Source: a virus
IMG/VR virus record: IMGVR_UViG_3300009512_000024
Span: 1-41,710 of that record
Direction: 5' to 3' (one strand)
Length of the DNA stretch: 41,710 bases
The translations under genes were made by a program, and so were the position numbers. Of this stretch, positions 5,710-16,000 are shown in pieces. Numbering within the stretch: position 1 is the stretch's first letter; the number at the start of each line of letters is the position of its first letter. The notes beneath the pieces were generated by a model. The model saw nothing but the letters and a program-made list of their open reading frames with translations, was not told where the DNA came from and made no database searches.

Positions 5710-8346
5710 TTAACTGTAATCTTGCAAATACGTTTCGACTGATAATGATTTTCCAACTAATCCCCAATATAATGGCAGGGTATTTGTAGTTACAACATTA
5801 CTACCGGAGCCTTGGCCACCTTCTACAAATCTAAATTGAACTTTATCAACATCACTACCTCTAAGTTGCATGTTATTACTTGATGTTTGAGTTGTTATAG
5901 TCCCAGGAACATTTGAAGCAATTGAAGGGTCGGGTGTTACTGCTACCAATGATCTCTGTACACCAAATTGTATGCCTGGTTGTGAATATTCTATTATACC
6001 ACTGACATTTTTAAATACTGCATAATTTAAATTAACTTGTCCGTATTGTTTTAATATTGTTTCAACCCCACCATTATTAATAATGATCATATTATTAGAA
6101 TTAATAAGCTCAACAAAAGCAAATTGACCTTCAAGCCAATTGTTAGTAGTTTGATCTACTGTTATATTAAAATTATAAGTAAAGTTTAGGTTATTTCCAA
6201 TTGTGCCTGCTGTTAATGCTGCTGCAGTGTACTCTGCTCCACCTCTTGCATCAGATCCTACTACTAACCTAAGATAAGGTGATGTCATTACAATATTAGT
6301 GTTAGGTGAAGTTTGACGCAATGGATCAAAATAAACAGTTTGTACACCATTCTTTCCACCATATATTAATCTATTACTTATCTTAGTAAAATCTTCTGTT
6401 ACACTAAATTTTTCAACGGCAGGCGAGAATGATGCATCATCAGTACTAGTAAGTGGCCCTTGTGTAAATACATTAGTAGAATTAACAAAGATACCTAATT
6501 CATTACTAGGGGCAAATGAACCACCTGCTTGATAATAATTTGGTTTACCTACAAAAATACTGCTTGCAGAAGCTGCAATTGCAGCTCCGTCTATGAATGC
6601 TGCCATTGCAACACCTGCATCTGTGGGTAAGACTGCATCACCAGTCTGTGTTACAATATTTCCACCTAATATACCTTTTGTATTTATTTTTCTATATGGC
6701 CAAACTGGTGGTTGTGATACTGGTAAAACAGTAACACCACTTCCGTCTATTGACCAATTTAATCTACCTCTTGTGTTTATTATTGAACGATCAGGGGTGG
6801 TACCACCTCTGTAATACAACTTTATATTAGCCGAAGCCGAATCCGAGGTAGTACCTAATTCAATCTCTCCATCAGCAGCAAGAACATCCATTGCTATACT
6901 GGACCCCGAACCTTTTCCTTTTATTAATGTCACAGCATTTGGAGCTTCTGTTATTAAGTTAAAGCCTGCATTGTTTAATGTATAAGTATTGCTAACCCCA
7001 GGGTCAAGCACTACTGCATTTTTAATGCTTCCGTCATCCTCTGTTCTAGATGCAATCTCACCAGCACCTGAAGTAGTTATAAGTATATTGTTATCATTAT
7101 TAGATATTGTAATCGGTTGGGTTACGGTATTGCTTGTTTGTTGAATTGTTATAGGACCTCCTACTGAATTCAATTGCATACCACCAGTTTTAGTTTGTAA
7201 TGTTATTAAGCCTGCTGCCGATGCTGATGTTGTTTCTAATCTTATTGCTTGCCCAGAATATACCTCAGTGTTTAAGCTTGATACTAATCTAATTCTACCA
7301 GCAACTGCTTGCCAATTACCAACCAAAGTACTAGTATTTAATAAGGTAATTGTATTGGCATTTCCTGCTTCTGTTAATGTACTAGATTCCGTGCCTGATG
7401 TAGACATCTTAAATTTATTACCTGCATTAGAAGTTGCACCGTTACCTACTGCGATCTCAAAATTAGAATTTTGTCCGCTAAACTGTTGTGTCCCTTCAAG
7501 ACCTGTTGCAAATTGTATAGATTGCCCTGCTGAGTAATATTGGGCTCTTTGTGCAGTACTAACCTCATATCCTATTAAATCAGACTGTGTTGATGGGTTG
7601 GTTGCTGCTTTAGGTACAACTATTCTTAATCTATCATCAACACCTAATTGTATACCACTTAAATTACCTAATGTAGTTTGTTCATAATTTTCTGCACCAA
7701 TAGAATTACCACCATGAAATTTTATAGCAGTTGCAGCTGAATCTCGTTGGTGAATTAAAACTGATAATACATCGGATGCCATTGCTGTAGCTATTGCATC
7801 TGGTATTATATATGCATTTGTTAATGGAATAGCAGCATCAATTGGTACAGTGTTTGATACAACACCGCCCATCATTATTGACATAACACCTTGGTTTGTT
7901 GTTGTTGCACCGGCATTTAAACCATTAGGGGCTGGGTAATAACTATTTATATTGTTAATATTACCTTGGCCATAAGCTAAACTAAAACCACCAGTAGTAC
8001 CAGCAGCTCCAGTAGGTCCTTGTAAATCTATTGTTGTGACTACCCAAATTGTTCCATTATATTCCCATACTTGACCATTAAATTGTAAATAATAATCTCC
8101 ACTCAATGGAGTTACAGTTGGGGGAGTAACATTAGGACTAACACCGGGTGTAGTAGTACTTGCATCATCATACCATGTACTTCCCTTAGGCCCTCTTCCT
8201 CCGCTTGGGCCAGTTGGGCCAGCAATACCAGTAGGACCAGATGGACCGCCACCATTTAGCAATAACTGATCAAAGTTAAAGTTAGTCTTATCGACAAGCT
8301 GCGAAATAGTATCCGATGCTATTATTTCTTGTATAGTGATTGGCAT
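5710..8346 (-). CDS. Long tail fibre with short collagen-like segment
   Basis: The 878-residue protein begins with an attachment-like module (ITIQEIIASDTISQLVDK, then TNFNFDQLLLNGG) that resembles the start of the 217-aa fibre at 19138-19791. A short Gly-X-Y stretch follows at residues 32-55 (GPSGPTGIAGPTGPSGG), and another GPTGAAGTTGG comes just after residue 108. The rest is a long, repetitive, beta-rich shaft heavy in Ser, Thr, Asn and Gly, typical of trimeric fibres. The C-terminus (about 690-878) is less repetitive and probably globular, a possible receptor-binding tip. I see no self-cleaving intramolecular chaperone. It sits directly after the 1559-aa giant, with a promoter-like motif inside that gene 64 bases before its ATG. 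Receptor binding is inferred. Confidence 0.75.
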   Translation of the reverse strand: MPITIQEIIASDTISQLVDKTNFNFDQLLLNGGGPSGPTGIAGPTGPSGGRGPKGSTWYDDASTTTPGVSPNVTPPTVTPLSGDYYLQFNGQVWEYNGTIWVVTTIDLQGPTGAAGTTGGFSLAYGQGNINNINSYYPAPNGLNAGATTTNQGVMSIMMGGVVSNTVPIDAAIPLTNAYIIPDAIATAMASDVLSVLIHQRDSAATAIKFHGGNSIGAENYEQTTLGNLSGIQLGVDDRLRIVVPKAATNPSTQSDLIGYEVSTAQRAQYYSAGQSIQFATGLEGTQQFSGQNSNFEIAVGNGATSNAGNKFKMSTSGTESSTLTEAGNANTITLLNTSTLVGNWQAVAGRIRLVSSLNTEVYSGQAIRLETTSASAAGLITLQTKTGGMQLNSVGGPITIQQTSNTVTQPITISNNDNNILITTSGAGEIASRTEDDGSIKNAVVLDPGVSNTYTLNNAGFNLITEAPNAVTLIKGKGSGSSIAMDVLAADGEIELGTTSDSASANIKLYYRGGTTPDRSIINTRGRLNWSIDGSGVTVLPVSQPPVWPYRKINTKGILGGNIVTQTGDAVLPTDAGVAMAAFIDGAAIAASASSIFVGKPNYYQAGGSFAPSNELGIFVNSTNVFTQGPLTSTDDASFSPAVEKFSVTEDFTKISNRLIYGGKNGVQTVYFDPLRQTSPNTNIVMTSPYLRLVVGSDARGGAEYTAAALTAGTIGNNLNFTYNFNITVDQTTNNWLEGQFAFVELINSNNMIIINNGGVETILKQYGQVNLNYAVFKNVSGIIEYSQPGIQFGVQRSLVAVTPDPSIASNVPGTITTQTSSNNMQLRGSDVDKVQFRFVEGGQGSGSNVVTTNTLPLYWGLVGKSLSVETYLQDYS

Positions 8347-8356
8347 TTCTTTCTTA

Positions 8357-11300
8357 TTATTTTTTAACTATGGTAACACTGAAACCAAACGATTCAGAGA
8401 AACCTGTTCTTTTATTATATATTAGCCTTAAATCAAATGGGTTTGTATTTATAGTTTTTGATGATACGTTATCATTAACAGTTAAACCTGCACTAATTTT
8501 TTCTGCATCAGTTAATTCAGCAGTACTATAGGTAGATTCACTAATGTCACGACTTGCTAAAGTATATAATTCTACTTTTTCTATTTTGTATAGCTTTAAT
8601 ATATTTTCTCTAATGTATTGATTAACATCATCATCTAATGTTTCCAAATCACCAAAACCATATAATTCATTAACATACTTTACAAACTGAGCTTTAATTG
8701 GTATAAATAAAAATTCAATTAATCTTTTTTGGTTAAACAAATAAAATTCAACTGTTGGTGTTGATGGTACTTTTTTAATATCTCTAGTATTTACAACACC
8801 TTTTGTTAAAATCTGTCTTTTATTAACAGTAACAGACGGTGTATCTTGGTGCATAAATGTTCCTTGTATTAAATTAGGTTGTTTAACTGCTGCCCTAACA
8901 AAAGGATCAGGTTTAAATGTTTCTAAAATTATAGTTTCTGGAACTTTTAAATATTTTGAACCAAAAAATGATTTTCTCTCAAACATTGATCTTGTACCAA
9001 TAACGTCTTCTATTAGTGATTTGTCAATACTTTTTGTAAAATATGAAGGTTCCCAGTTGGAGGAGAAAGCATAAAAGTCTTTATAATCAATACCTATTTC
9101 TTGTATTAAAGGATATAAACTAGGGAATGCACTTTCTCTAGATAATTCTAAAATAGTTGATGGGTCTTCTTCGTTTACTTTATGATAAAAGAAATTTTGT
9201 ACTTGTCCAAAATTAACATCCGAACTATTGAATTGTGAATTTTTAAATTTACATAATTCTAATACTTTTAATTTATAAACTGAATCAGAAATACTAGCAC
9301 CACCAGTAACAGCACCAGTTACATTTCCGGTAAAATCTAAATTCATATATGGATCCCTAAAAAACAATAGAGGTAAGGCATAAGGCGCATAATAACCTGC
9401 ATGTCTAGCAATAGGAGTTATATTAGGATTCTTTTGTAAAGATAAATCATATCCTACAACATCAGTTAAATTAAAAGCTGTAGGTTTAACAGGATCTGGT
9501 AATATACCTATATAAACAGATTTAAGAATATCAGCCTGTGCCCTCAGCTCTATTGCAAAAGTTTGAGCCAATGTACCATCAGTATTCTTTACTTGTAATC
9601 CAGCCTCTGTTATTGTTTCATATATAATATTAGGATTACCTTGATTAACTGCATTAAATATTTCGCCAAAGCTAATTGAATTTAATCTATTTTCAAATTG
9701 AAAATAACCACCATTTTCAACTGTATATGTAGCTGCACGTAAAACCAAAGTAGATGGTGTTGGGTTTGGTAACAGTATATCATTACCGGCTAATTTTACA
9801 CTAGTACATATAAATTGATTAGATGATACTATAGATTGAATACCGCTTATTAGATAACCACCACTAATCTTAACTACACCATATGTACCGTTTTCTATTA
9901 CTCTAATATCATTTACAAAATCAGTAAGCTCACCTGTACTATTAGGCATACCATTAATTGTATATAAACCAGAAGCAGTATCAAACGTTGATGTTGCAAA
10001 ACTTATAGCCCCTCTTAGTACAGTGTCTGTGTATTTAAAACTATCACCGCTTGGTGTAGGTGCACAATTGGCAGTTTGTAAATATGAACTATTTAAAGAA
10101 TATAAAGTTGTTCTATCAATAATAGAATCTCCTCCGTTATTTAAACATACATTGGCATAATCTACTGAAATTAACATTACAACAGTTTTCCACTTTTCGT
10201 TCTTAATAAATTTAATTTGAGATTCAGGCTTGTCTGGTAAATTAGGAACTAAAATAGCAGAGAAACGATAATCATTAAATAAACCATCTTGTACATATGA
10301 TAATGATCTAGCATTAAAATCTGGTTTTTCTGATCCTATCGCTTTAGATTTTGCTATTATTCTAACACCTCTTAGAAAGCCTTCTGAATAATTCTTTTCA
10401 TTACCACCATTTAATCTAGTATATCTTAACTGTCTATCAATTTCAGTTATCCCACCCGTGGTAAATCTCTCTATTATAAAATAATCATTAAAGTTATCTT
10501 TAGTAACATTCTGAAAAGTACCTAATGCAAAAGTTTGGCCAACACCATCTGTGTTATCAACTGGGGCTTTGTCAATATAACTCCAAGAACTTTTGATTGC
10601 TGCTTTTGTAAAATACTCAGGGAATTCCGAAAGATAATACCATTCATGAGTAAACCCACTAGCTTCTTGTCCTAGGTCCCATTTAGATGGTGCAAAGTTA
10701 TTTAAACCAAAAGCTTGATTAACATCTAATCTATACGGATGATTCCTTACATCTTTACCATCATTAATCCATGCCCACTTATTAATATATGGTGCAATCC
10801 TCGATATGTTAGCTTGTGATGTTAAATAGTTTTCTTCTAATCTAATATATTCACTCTTAATATATTCATCATCTGGATTTGCATCTTCAGCATCATTTAA
10901 TAAACCTATAAGATTATAAAATCCACCATTATCATAAAATTCTCTAATCTGTGGAGTACTGCTTACTCCTGTATATTGTGGCGGATTAGTTCCTGGTGTT
11001 GATTTATTATATTCTGCATATTCAAAATCTAATTCACCTTCTTCACTGTATAAAGTACTATAAAAATCAAAGTCAAAATCTTTAACATCAAAAAATGAAA
11101 ATCTACCAAATGATGGTTTATAATCAGAGTATAGAGCAACTTGGTTAGCATTCGTAACCATTATTTGATTATCATTACATGTAATTATAACAAATTTATC
11201 AATGTTAGTATATCCAATAATTTTATTATTACCACTATAAATAGGTTCTTCTGTATATGGTACCCAATCGCCGATAACTGCAAAATCACCAGTAGTTTGT

Positions 11301-13036
11301 ACAAAATTACCTTTTACAAATCTATTCTGATCCCCTATTTCAACTTTAAGTAAACCGTTGGATACATCATTTCCACCAACAAATGTTTTTGCAGGTTCTA
11401 CTTCTGTTGTTAAAGGGTATGTTTCTATTTGTAAAAACTGTTCAGGATAAATAACATCCATTTTAAAATTTAATCTATTAAATCTAGTACCACTAAATCT
11501 TGATTTAACATAAACGGTACTATCATTATAAGTAGCAGTAAAAAATCTATTATTTTCATTAATACCTATATTAATTGCTGATGTTATAGATTGTGCAACT
11601 TCTTCTGTGGTTCCATTTGGATTAAAGAAAGATTCAAATGACTTACCAGGTATTGTTGCTAATGTACTATCAGCAAATATTTCTCCTGTTAAACTTAAAC
11701 CATCATAAAATGAAATCTTAGAACCTTCTTGTACATTATCTAATATTTTAAGATACATTTGTGAAAATCCTTTATGGCTAACAATACTTGCATTAGCAAA
11801 AGTATCAGGTTCTTTATATCCTGTAAATAAAGACACGTCTACTTTAGTGTCAAATAATCTAATTTCATTAGTTCCCCACAATGATCCTTTTTTAACTGTA
11901 TGAAAATCATCTTTTTTATCTTTTACATAAAATATAGATTCAACCTCATCAACTCTAGTAGGAGTTGGCAAACCTGTAATTGTTGTTGTTTTGGTAGGAT
12001 CTAAAAATAATAGAATACCTGCATCATTTGTAATTTCAAATGGTGTATTTAAGTCTTGAGATACTTCAGTTATAGTTTTAATAGTTGGTAACTGGCTCTT
12101 CTCTGTATTCTTATAAAAACCTTCTCCTGATATATCAAAATTTCCTTCTTCTATTTCATTAACATACATACCAAAGTATCTATTAATTGAATAGTCACTA
12201 GCAGTAGGATCGTCAAATAAGAACTCTAAGTTTAAAAGATTTGCTAAAATTATTCCATTGTTCTGGAATCCTTGTGTAAACAAATATTCATCTTGTATAA
12301 TAGTTGAATCTTTAACTACAATATCTTCATATGCAAAATTTCCACTATTTACAAAACCACCATTCTTATAAGATATACCACTCCATAATATTGGTTCATC
12401 TTTCCTCCAGGTCATATTAAGTGGAACTTCTGGAAACTCTTCTTGGTTTCTGTAATTTCTAATATAAGATCCGAGTGTACTACCTTCGGTTAAATCAAAT
12501 GTTTTAATTGCAGTACAATTTTCTAATACTTGTTTTGAAAAATTAACAGAGGTTTGTGCATTTGCCTTTCCAGCATTTTCAGATGCTGCTGTTACATTAT
12601 TAACGGCAGCCGGGTTATCTAATCTAAAGATAACAAACGCGCTAGGTATTTGTTCATTTAACCATAATGGTGCTAATGTCCCTAAGCTTTGTGGGTATGA
12701 TTCTGATGCAATAGATCTAGTCCCTGCACAATAAAACATTTCATATTGATTTCTGTAATTAGATAATACAGCAGTATCTTCATATTCCTGGAATATTTCA
12801 TATGCAGCCTCTATAGGGAATTGCCCATTATCAAAGAATCTATTTACATCACGATCATATGTACTAGTTCCATCAACTTTAAATGCTTTAAATTTCTGAG
12901 AGGCTAACTGAGTACTTGCACTGAACGACTCTAAGTAAATATCCGTTCCATCAGATACTATCTTAACATTCGCAGTTAATTTAGGATTAGTCCTTACAAC
13001 ACTGTATGATGCTTTGTCAAGCAGTTCTTGAGCCAT
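8357..13036 (-). CDS. Giant baseplate-associated structural protein (1559 aa)
   Basis: This is the largest complete gene in the window. It starts MAQELLDKASYSVVRTNPKL and continues into a well-ordered N-terminal domain, with GTDIYLESFSA, EMFYCAGTRSIASESYPQ and LGTLAPLWLNEQIPSAFVIF. I recall this style of sequence from unnamed structural proteins of uncultured marine myoviruses, but no functional family name is justified. It has no membrane segment or enzymatic motif. Its position, after the gp7-like, 705-aa and 1293-aa genes and before a fibre, matches where T4 places peripheral baseplate proteins (gp8-gp12), though it is much longer than any of those. A motif matching the late-promoter consensus lies 14 bases upstream. 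It probably forms an outer baseplate or fibre-network component. Confidence 0.6.
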   Translation of the reverse strand: MAQELLDKASYSVVRTNPKLTANVKIVSDGTDIYLESFSASTQLASQKFKAFKVDGTSTYDRDVNRFFDNGQFPIEAAYEIFQEYEDTAVLSNYRNQYEMFYCAGTRSIASESYPQSLGTLAPLWLNEQIPSAFVIFRLDNPAAVNNVTAASENAGKANAQTSVNFSKQVLENCTAIKTFDLTEGSTLGSYIRNYRNQEEFPEVPLNMTWRKDEPILWSGISYKNGGFVNSGNFAYEDIVVKDSTIIQDEYLFTQGFQNNGIILANLLNLEFLFDDPTASDYSINRYFGMYVNEIEEGNFDISGEGFYKNTEKSQLPTIKTITEVSQDLNTPFEITNDAGILLFLDPTKTTTITGLPTPTRVDEVESIFYVKDKKDDFHTVKKGSLWGTNEIRLFDTKVDVSLFTGYKEPDTFANASIVSHKGFSQMYLKILDNVQEGSKISFYDGLSLTGEIFADSTLATIPGKSFESFFNPNGTTEEVAQSITSAINIGINENNRFFTATYNDSTVYVKSRFSGTRFNRLNFKMDVIYPEQFLQIETYPLTTEVEPAKTFVGGNDVSNGLLKVEIGDQNRFVKGNFVQTTGDFAVIGDWVPYTEEPIYSGNNKIIGYTNIDKFVIITCNDNQIMVTNANQVALYSDYKPSFGRFSFFDVKDFDFDFYSTLYSEEGELDFEYAEYNKSTPGTNPPQYTGVSSTPQIREFYDNGGFYNLIGLLNDAEDANPDDEYIKSEYIRLEENYLTSQANISRIAPYINKWAWINDGKDVRNHPYRLDVNQAFGLNNFAPSKWDLGQEASGFTHEWYYLSEFPEYFTKAAIKSSWSYIDKAPVDNTDGVGQTFALGTFQNVTKDNFNDYFIIERFTTGGITEIDRQLRYTRLNGGNEKNYSEGFLRGVRIIAKSKAIGSEKPDFNARSLSYVQDGLFNDYRFSAILVPNLPDKPESQIKFIKNEKWKTVVMLISVDYANVCLNNGGDSIIDRTTLYSLNSSYLQTANCAPTPSGDSFKYTDTVLRGAISFATSTFDTASGLYTINGMPNSTGELTDFVNDIRVIENGTYGVVKISGGYLISGIQSIVSSNQFICTSVKLAGNDILLPNPTPSTLVLRAATYTVENGGYFQFENRLNSISFGEIFNAVNQGNPNIIYETITEAGLQVKNTDGTLAQTFAIELRAQADILKSVYIGILPDPVKPTAFNLTDVVGYDLSLQKNPNITPIARHAGYYAPYALPLLFFRDPYMNLDFTGNVTGAVTGGASISDSVYKLKVLELCKFKNSQFNSSDVNFGQVQNFFYHKVNEEDPSTILELSRESAFPSLYPLIQEIGIDYKDFYAFSSNWEPSYFTKSIDKSLIEDVIGTRSMFERKSFFGSKYLKVPETIILETFKPDPFVRAAVKQPNLIQGTFMHQDTPSVTVNKRQILTKGVVNTRDIKKVPSTPTVEFYLFNQKRLIEFLFIPIKAQFVKYVNELYGFGDLETLDDDVNQYIRENILKLYKIEKVELYTLASRDISESTYSTAELTDAEKISAGLTVNDNVSSKTINTNPFDLRLIYNKRTGFSESFGFSVTIVKK
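8411..8423 (-). promoter_or_regulatory. Intragenic late-promoter-like motif before the 878-aa fibre
   Basis: An exact AATATATAATAAA on the minus strand lies inside the last codons of the 1559-aa gene (encoding LIYNK) and 64 bases upstream of the fibre ATG at 8346. It matches the motif found in intergenic gaps. It may drive the fibre, or may be chance in AT-rich coding sequence. Confidence 0.3.
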
Positions 13037-13050
13037 ATTTATCTTTTACT

Positions 13051-13063
13051 TTTTTTATATATT
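13051..13063 (-). promoter_or_regulatory. Late-promoter-like motif before the 1559-aa gene
   Basis: Minus-strand AATATATAAAAAA lies 14 bases upstream of the ATG at 13036, within a 56-base gap after the 1293-aa gene. It is a one-class variant of the recurrent motif at a typical distance. Confidence 0.5.
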
Positions 13064-13092
13064 CACCAAAAGATAAAGTTAAAAATCTCCTA

Positions 13093-16000
13093 CTATGCGT
13101 TCTGTATTCCAGTAAATGATTGTGAGCTACCACCTATTCTATCAGAAGTAGAAATAACAGTTTGATTTAGTGATGGTCTTAGTCCTGCAATTACTTTCTC
13201 TAAATCATTTAGACCTTTAGTCACTGTTGCTTTAGGGAAATTATCAATACTTAACCTATCAGATCTATATTTAGCCGAAACTAGAATATCAAATTGTATA
13301 GCCTCACTATTGATTGGAAAAATATCAAATCCTATTTTCTTAGCATATGTAAGATTAACAGTAGATCCAGTTGAATCACCTGCAATATTTCCTAAGCCTG
13401 TACCTGATGTAACCCCAAAATAATCAGTCATTCTATATTGAAAGACTAAAGGTATACTTACTGAGTTTTGTTGACCGAACTGAATAGTTTCTAATGATTG
13501 TATTGAATCACCATCTACTTGTATATTTTCATGCGAATCAGCAGAAATGAATAAATAAGATCCACATGATTGTTTACCTAATGTATATTGATCAAAACTG
13601 TCAAATGATGTTTTTGCATTTCTAGCATAATTAACGTAACCTACATTACCTGCGTTGCTGTCCCATAAATTAGATAATGCCGGTAATGTTAAAGATGGAC
13701 TAGCCTGTAATAACTGTGAAGTATCAAATGCGATAACGGGTAGGGTTAAGGCAAATGCCTGTAAGCGTGTAACGTTTTCATTTAAATATATTGCTTGCTG
13801 TTGTCCAAAAGTTTCACTTGATTTTAATGGTGCAAATTTAGATTGTCTAAACATTACACCAGCAGTTCCAATACCAGCAGTAACACCATTACCTGTCGTA
13901 CAATCAATTCCACCAGCAGGAATACTTGCAGGTAAAGTTTCAGTATCATTCGTTAATGCAATATATGCATTTCTATATGCAGTATAGTTTGTTAATGATG
14001 GGTGAGCTATAGAAACCTGAACTACATCATCTGTAGTAGGATAAGCCGCTGTTGTTGTTGGAGTGCCATCTGGTAAAAAACCACCACCCCAAATAAATTC
14101 AGTTGTTGGAGCAGCCAAACCTGTATTTGATGTTGCATTGTAAAGATTTTCCGTAGTATCTAAATTAATTGAATAGTTAGAGCTTGGATTAATATAACTA
14201 TAAAAATTTGCATCATTAGAAACATCACTAAATCTACTATAAAGATATTGATTCTTGTTTTGTGTTGATTGGAAAGGCGGTAATGATATCGTCTGACCAT
14301 ATTTTGTTGCTGTTGTTACTGAAGGGTTAGTTAAAAGAAGAGGAGTAAGATCATATTTTCTAATAGTATTATAATCTACATCATCAGACCTATATGTAGC
14401 TCTAGCGTTCCTTTGGTTCTCTGCTGCATTGTCTAACCATGGGTAAGTTGCTGGTAAAATAGTAGAACCATTATTTAGTGCACCAGTATCTGATGGGCTA
14501 TAAGACCCTGGATTTTCTGATTGTTTAACCATTCTAATTCTGCTACCTGTAATTCTTGCTACTAATTGTAATGCAGTTTGTGAAACGTTTGCAATATTAA
14601 TAAAATAAGTTTTTGAAATTATTGCTCCCCTAGGATCATCTAAGCCTGCAACTTCTTGAGAATAAAAACCTGCAAAAATATTGGTAACTGAATTTTGTCT
14701 TAGGTTGTATGTATTACCACCATCATCAATTAACGTAGTAGACATTTCACCTTGTGCATTATTTAGTATTTCAGCAAATAAGTCCAATTGGTTTTGCATC
14801 TCTGTTAACTTAGAGAATAAATCAATTGGTGTTTGGTTTTCTGATAAAAAACCAGAAGCAATTACTGGAGATGAATGTGCAAAATATGTTTCATTTGCAA
14901 TGAATGAACTGCTCAGGTGAGTATTAATTCCTTTTGCTTCTAGATCTTCTTCTAATGCAACCTTAGCTAAATCTTCTTGATTCTGTGCAAGAATACTTTC
15001 TAATGCACTATCAGAGCTTAAATCAGCAGGAAACTCTACTCTTATGGCTGGACTATATTGGCTTTCTAGTGGATTAGATGGCCATCCTGCTTCTGATATA
15101 GACTTAACTTGTATTTCTACTTGTTCACCTTTTCTAATTGGAATATCTAATTGATTAATATTTACAGAATCTGCATTATCATCATCAATAGCAATCCATT
15201 CATATAAACCTGTTATAGCATTTTTTACTCTAGGTCTTAATACACTATTTACAATAACATAATTTGAAAAGGCACCTTGACTTGTTCCACTACCATCAGT
15301 ATAAGAAAACTGTTTTACTTGATTAGCAGCACCGTCTGCAGAAAGATATCTATAACGATATTGAAATTTTATTATATCTTGTACACCAGTTTCAGGAGCA
15401 GATTTTTCATTAGGCATTGCCCAAAATCCTCTTACTCTATATTTAGGTGTTACACTACTTACTGAATTGTCACTTGCAGACGCATCAATTTCTGTAACTA
15501 CTGATGAATACAGTTTTGTTTGAGATGCTCTTTCTGTAATAAGTCCTTGTAATGCATTTCTATCTGCATCTCTTTCAACTTCAGTAGAATAATTAGTTGT
15601 TTGTATTTTTGTTCTGCTTTGTGCAATAGCAGTATCTAATTCAGTTAACGTAGACTGAATAGTATTCTTTTGATTATTTAAATCCTTAAGCTGTATGATA
15701 GCATCTGAATTACTAACTTGTCCATTTATTAATGACACCGAAAAATCATCAGCCGATAACACCGGAGCGTTAGGAGTTAATCCTTCTCTACTAGTAGGAA
15801 TCTTGTCTTGTGCAAATGATAATAAGTATCTTCCAAAATCAACAGCATTTTGTTGATAATAATCTGCCAGTGTTTGCTGATTACCGCTAGTATCAATTGT
15901 ATTTAAATCATTAGTATAAAAGCCACTACCTGGAGACCAGTTAACAGCAGGTATTTTAGAATCAGGATCAATAGGTTTAATAAAGGTTACACATCTTTCA

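Noticed and set aside
5691-5756. Upstream ATG for the 77-aa coiled-coil gene, giving 99 aa
   Set aside because: The extension overlaps the 878-aa fibre and encodes residues unlike a normal N-terminus. The ATG at 5690 has a suitable A/T-rich leader and clears the fibre stop.
13655-13987. Plus-strand open reading of 110 codons inside the 1293-aa gene
   Set aside because: It is antisense to a convincing structural gene, has a Cys-rich composition unlike the rest of the window and lacks a plausible leader. No gene here lies on the plus strand.
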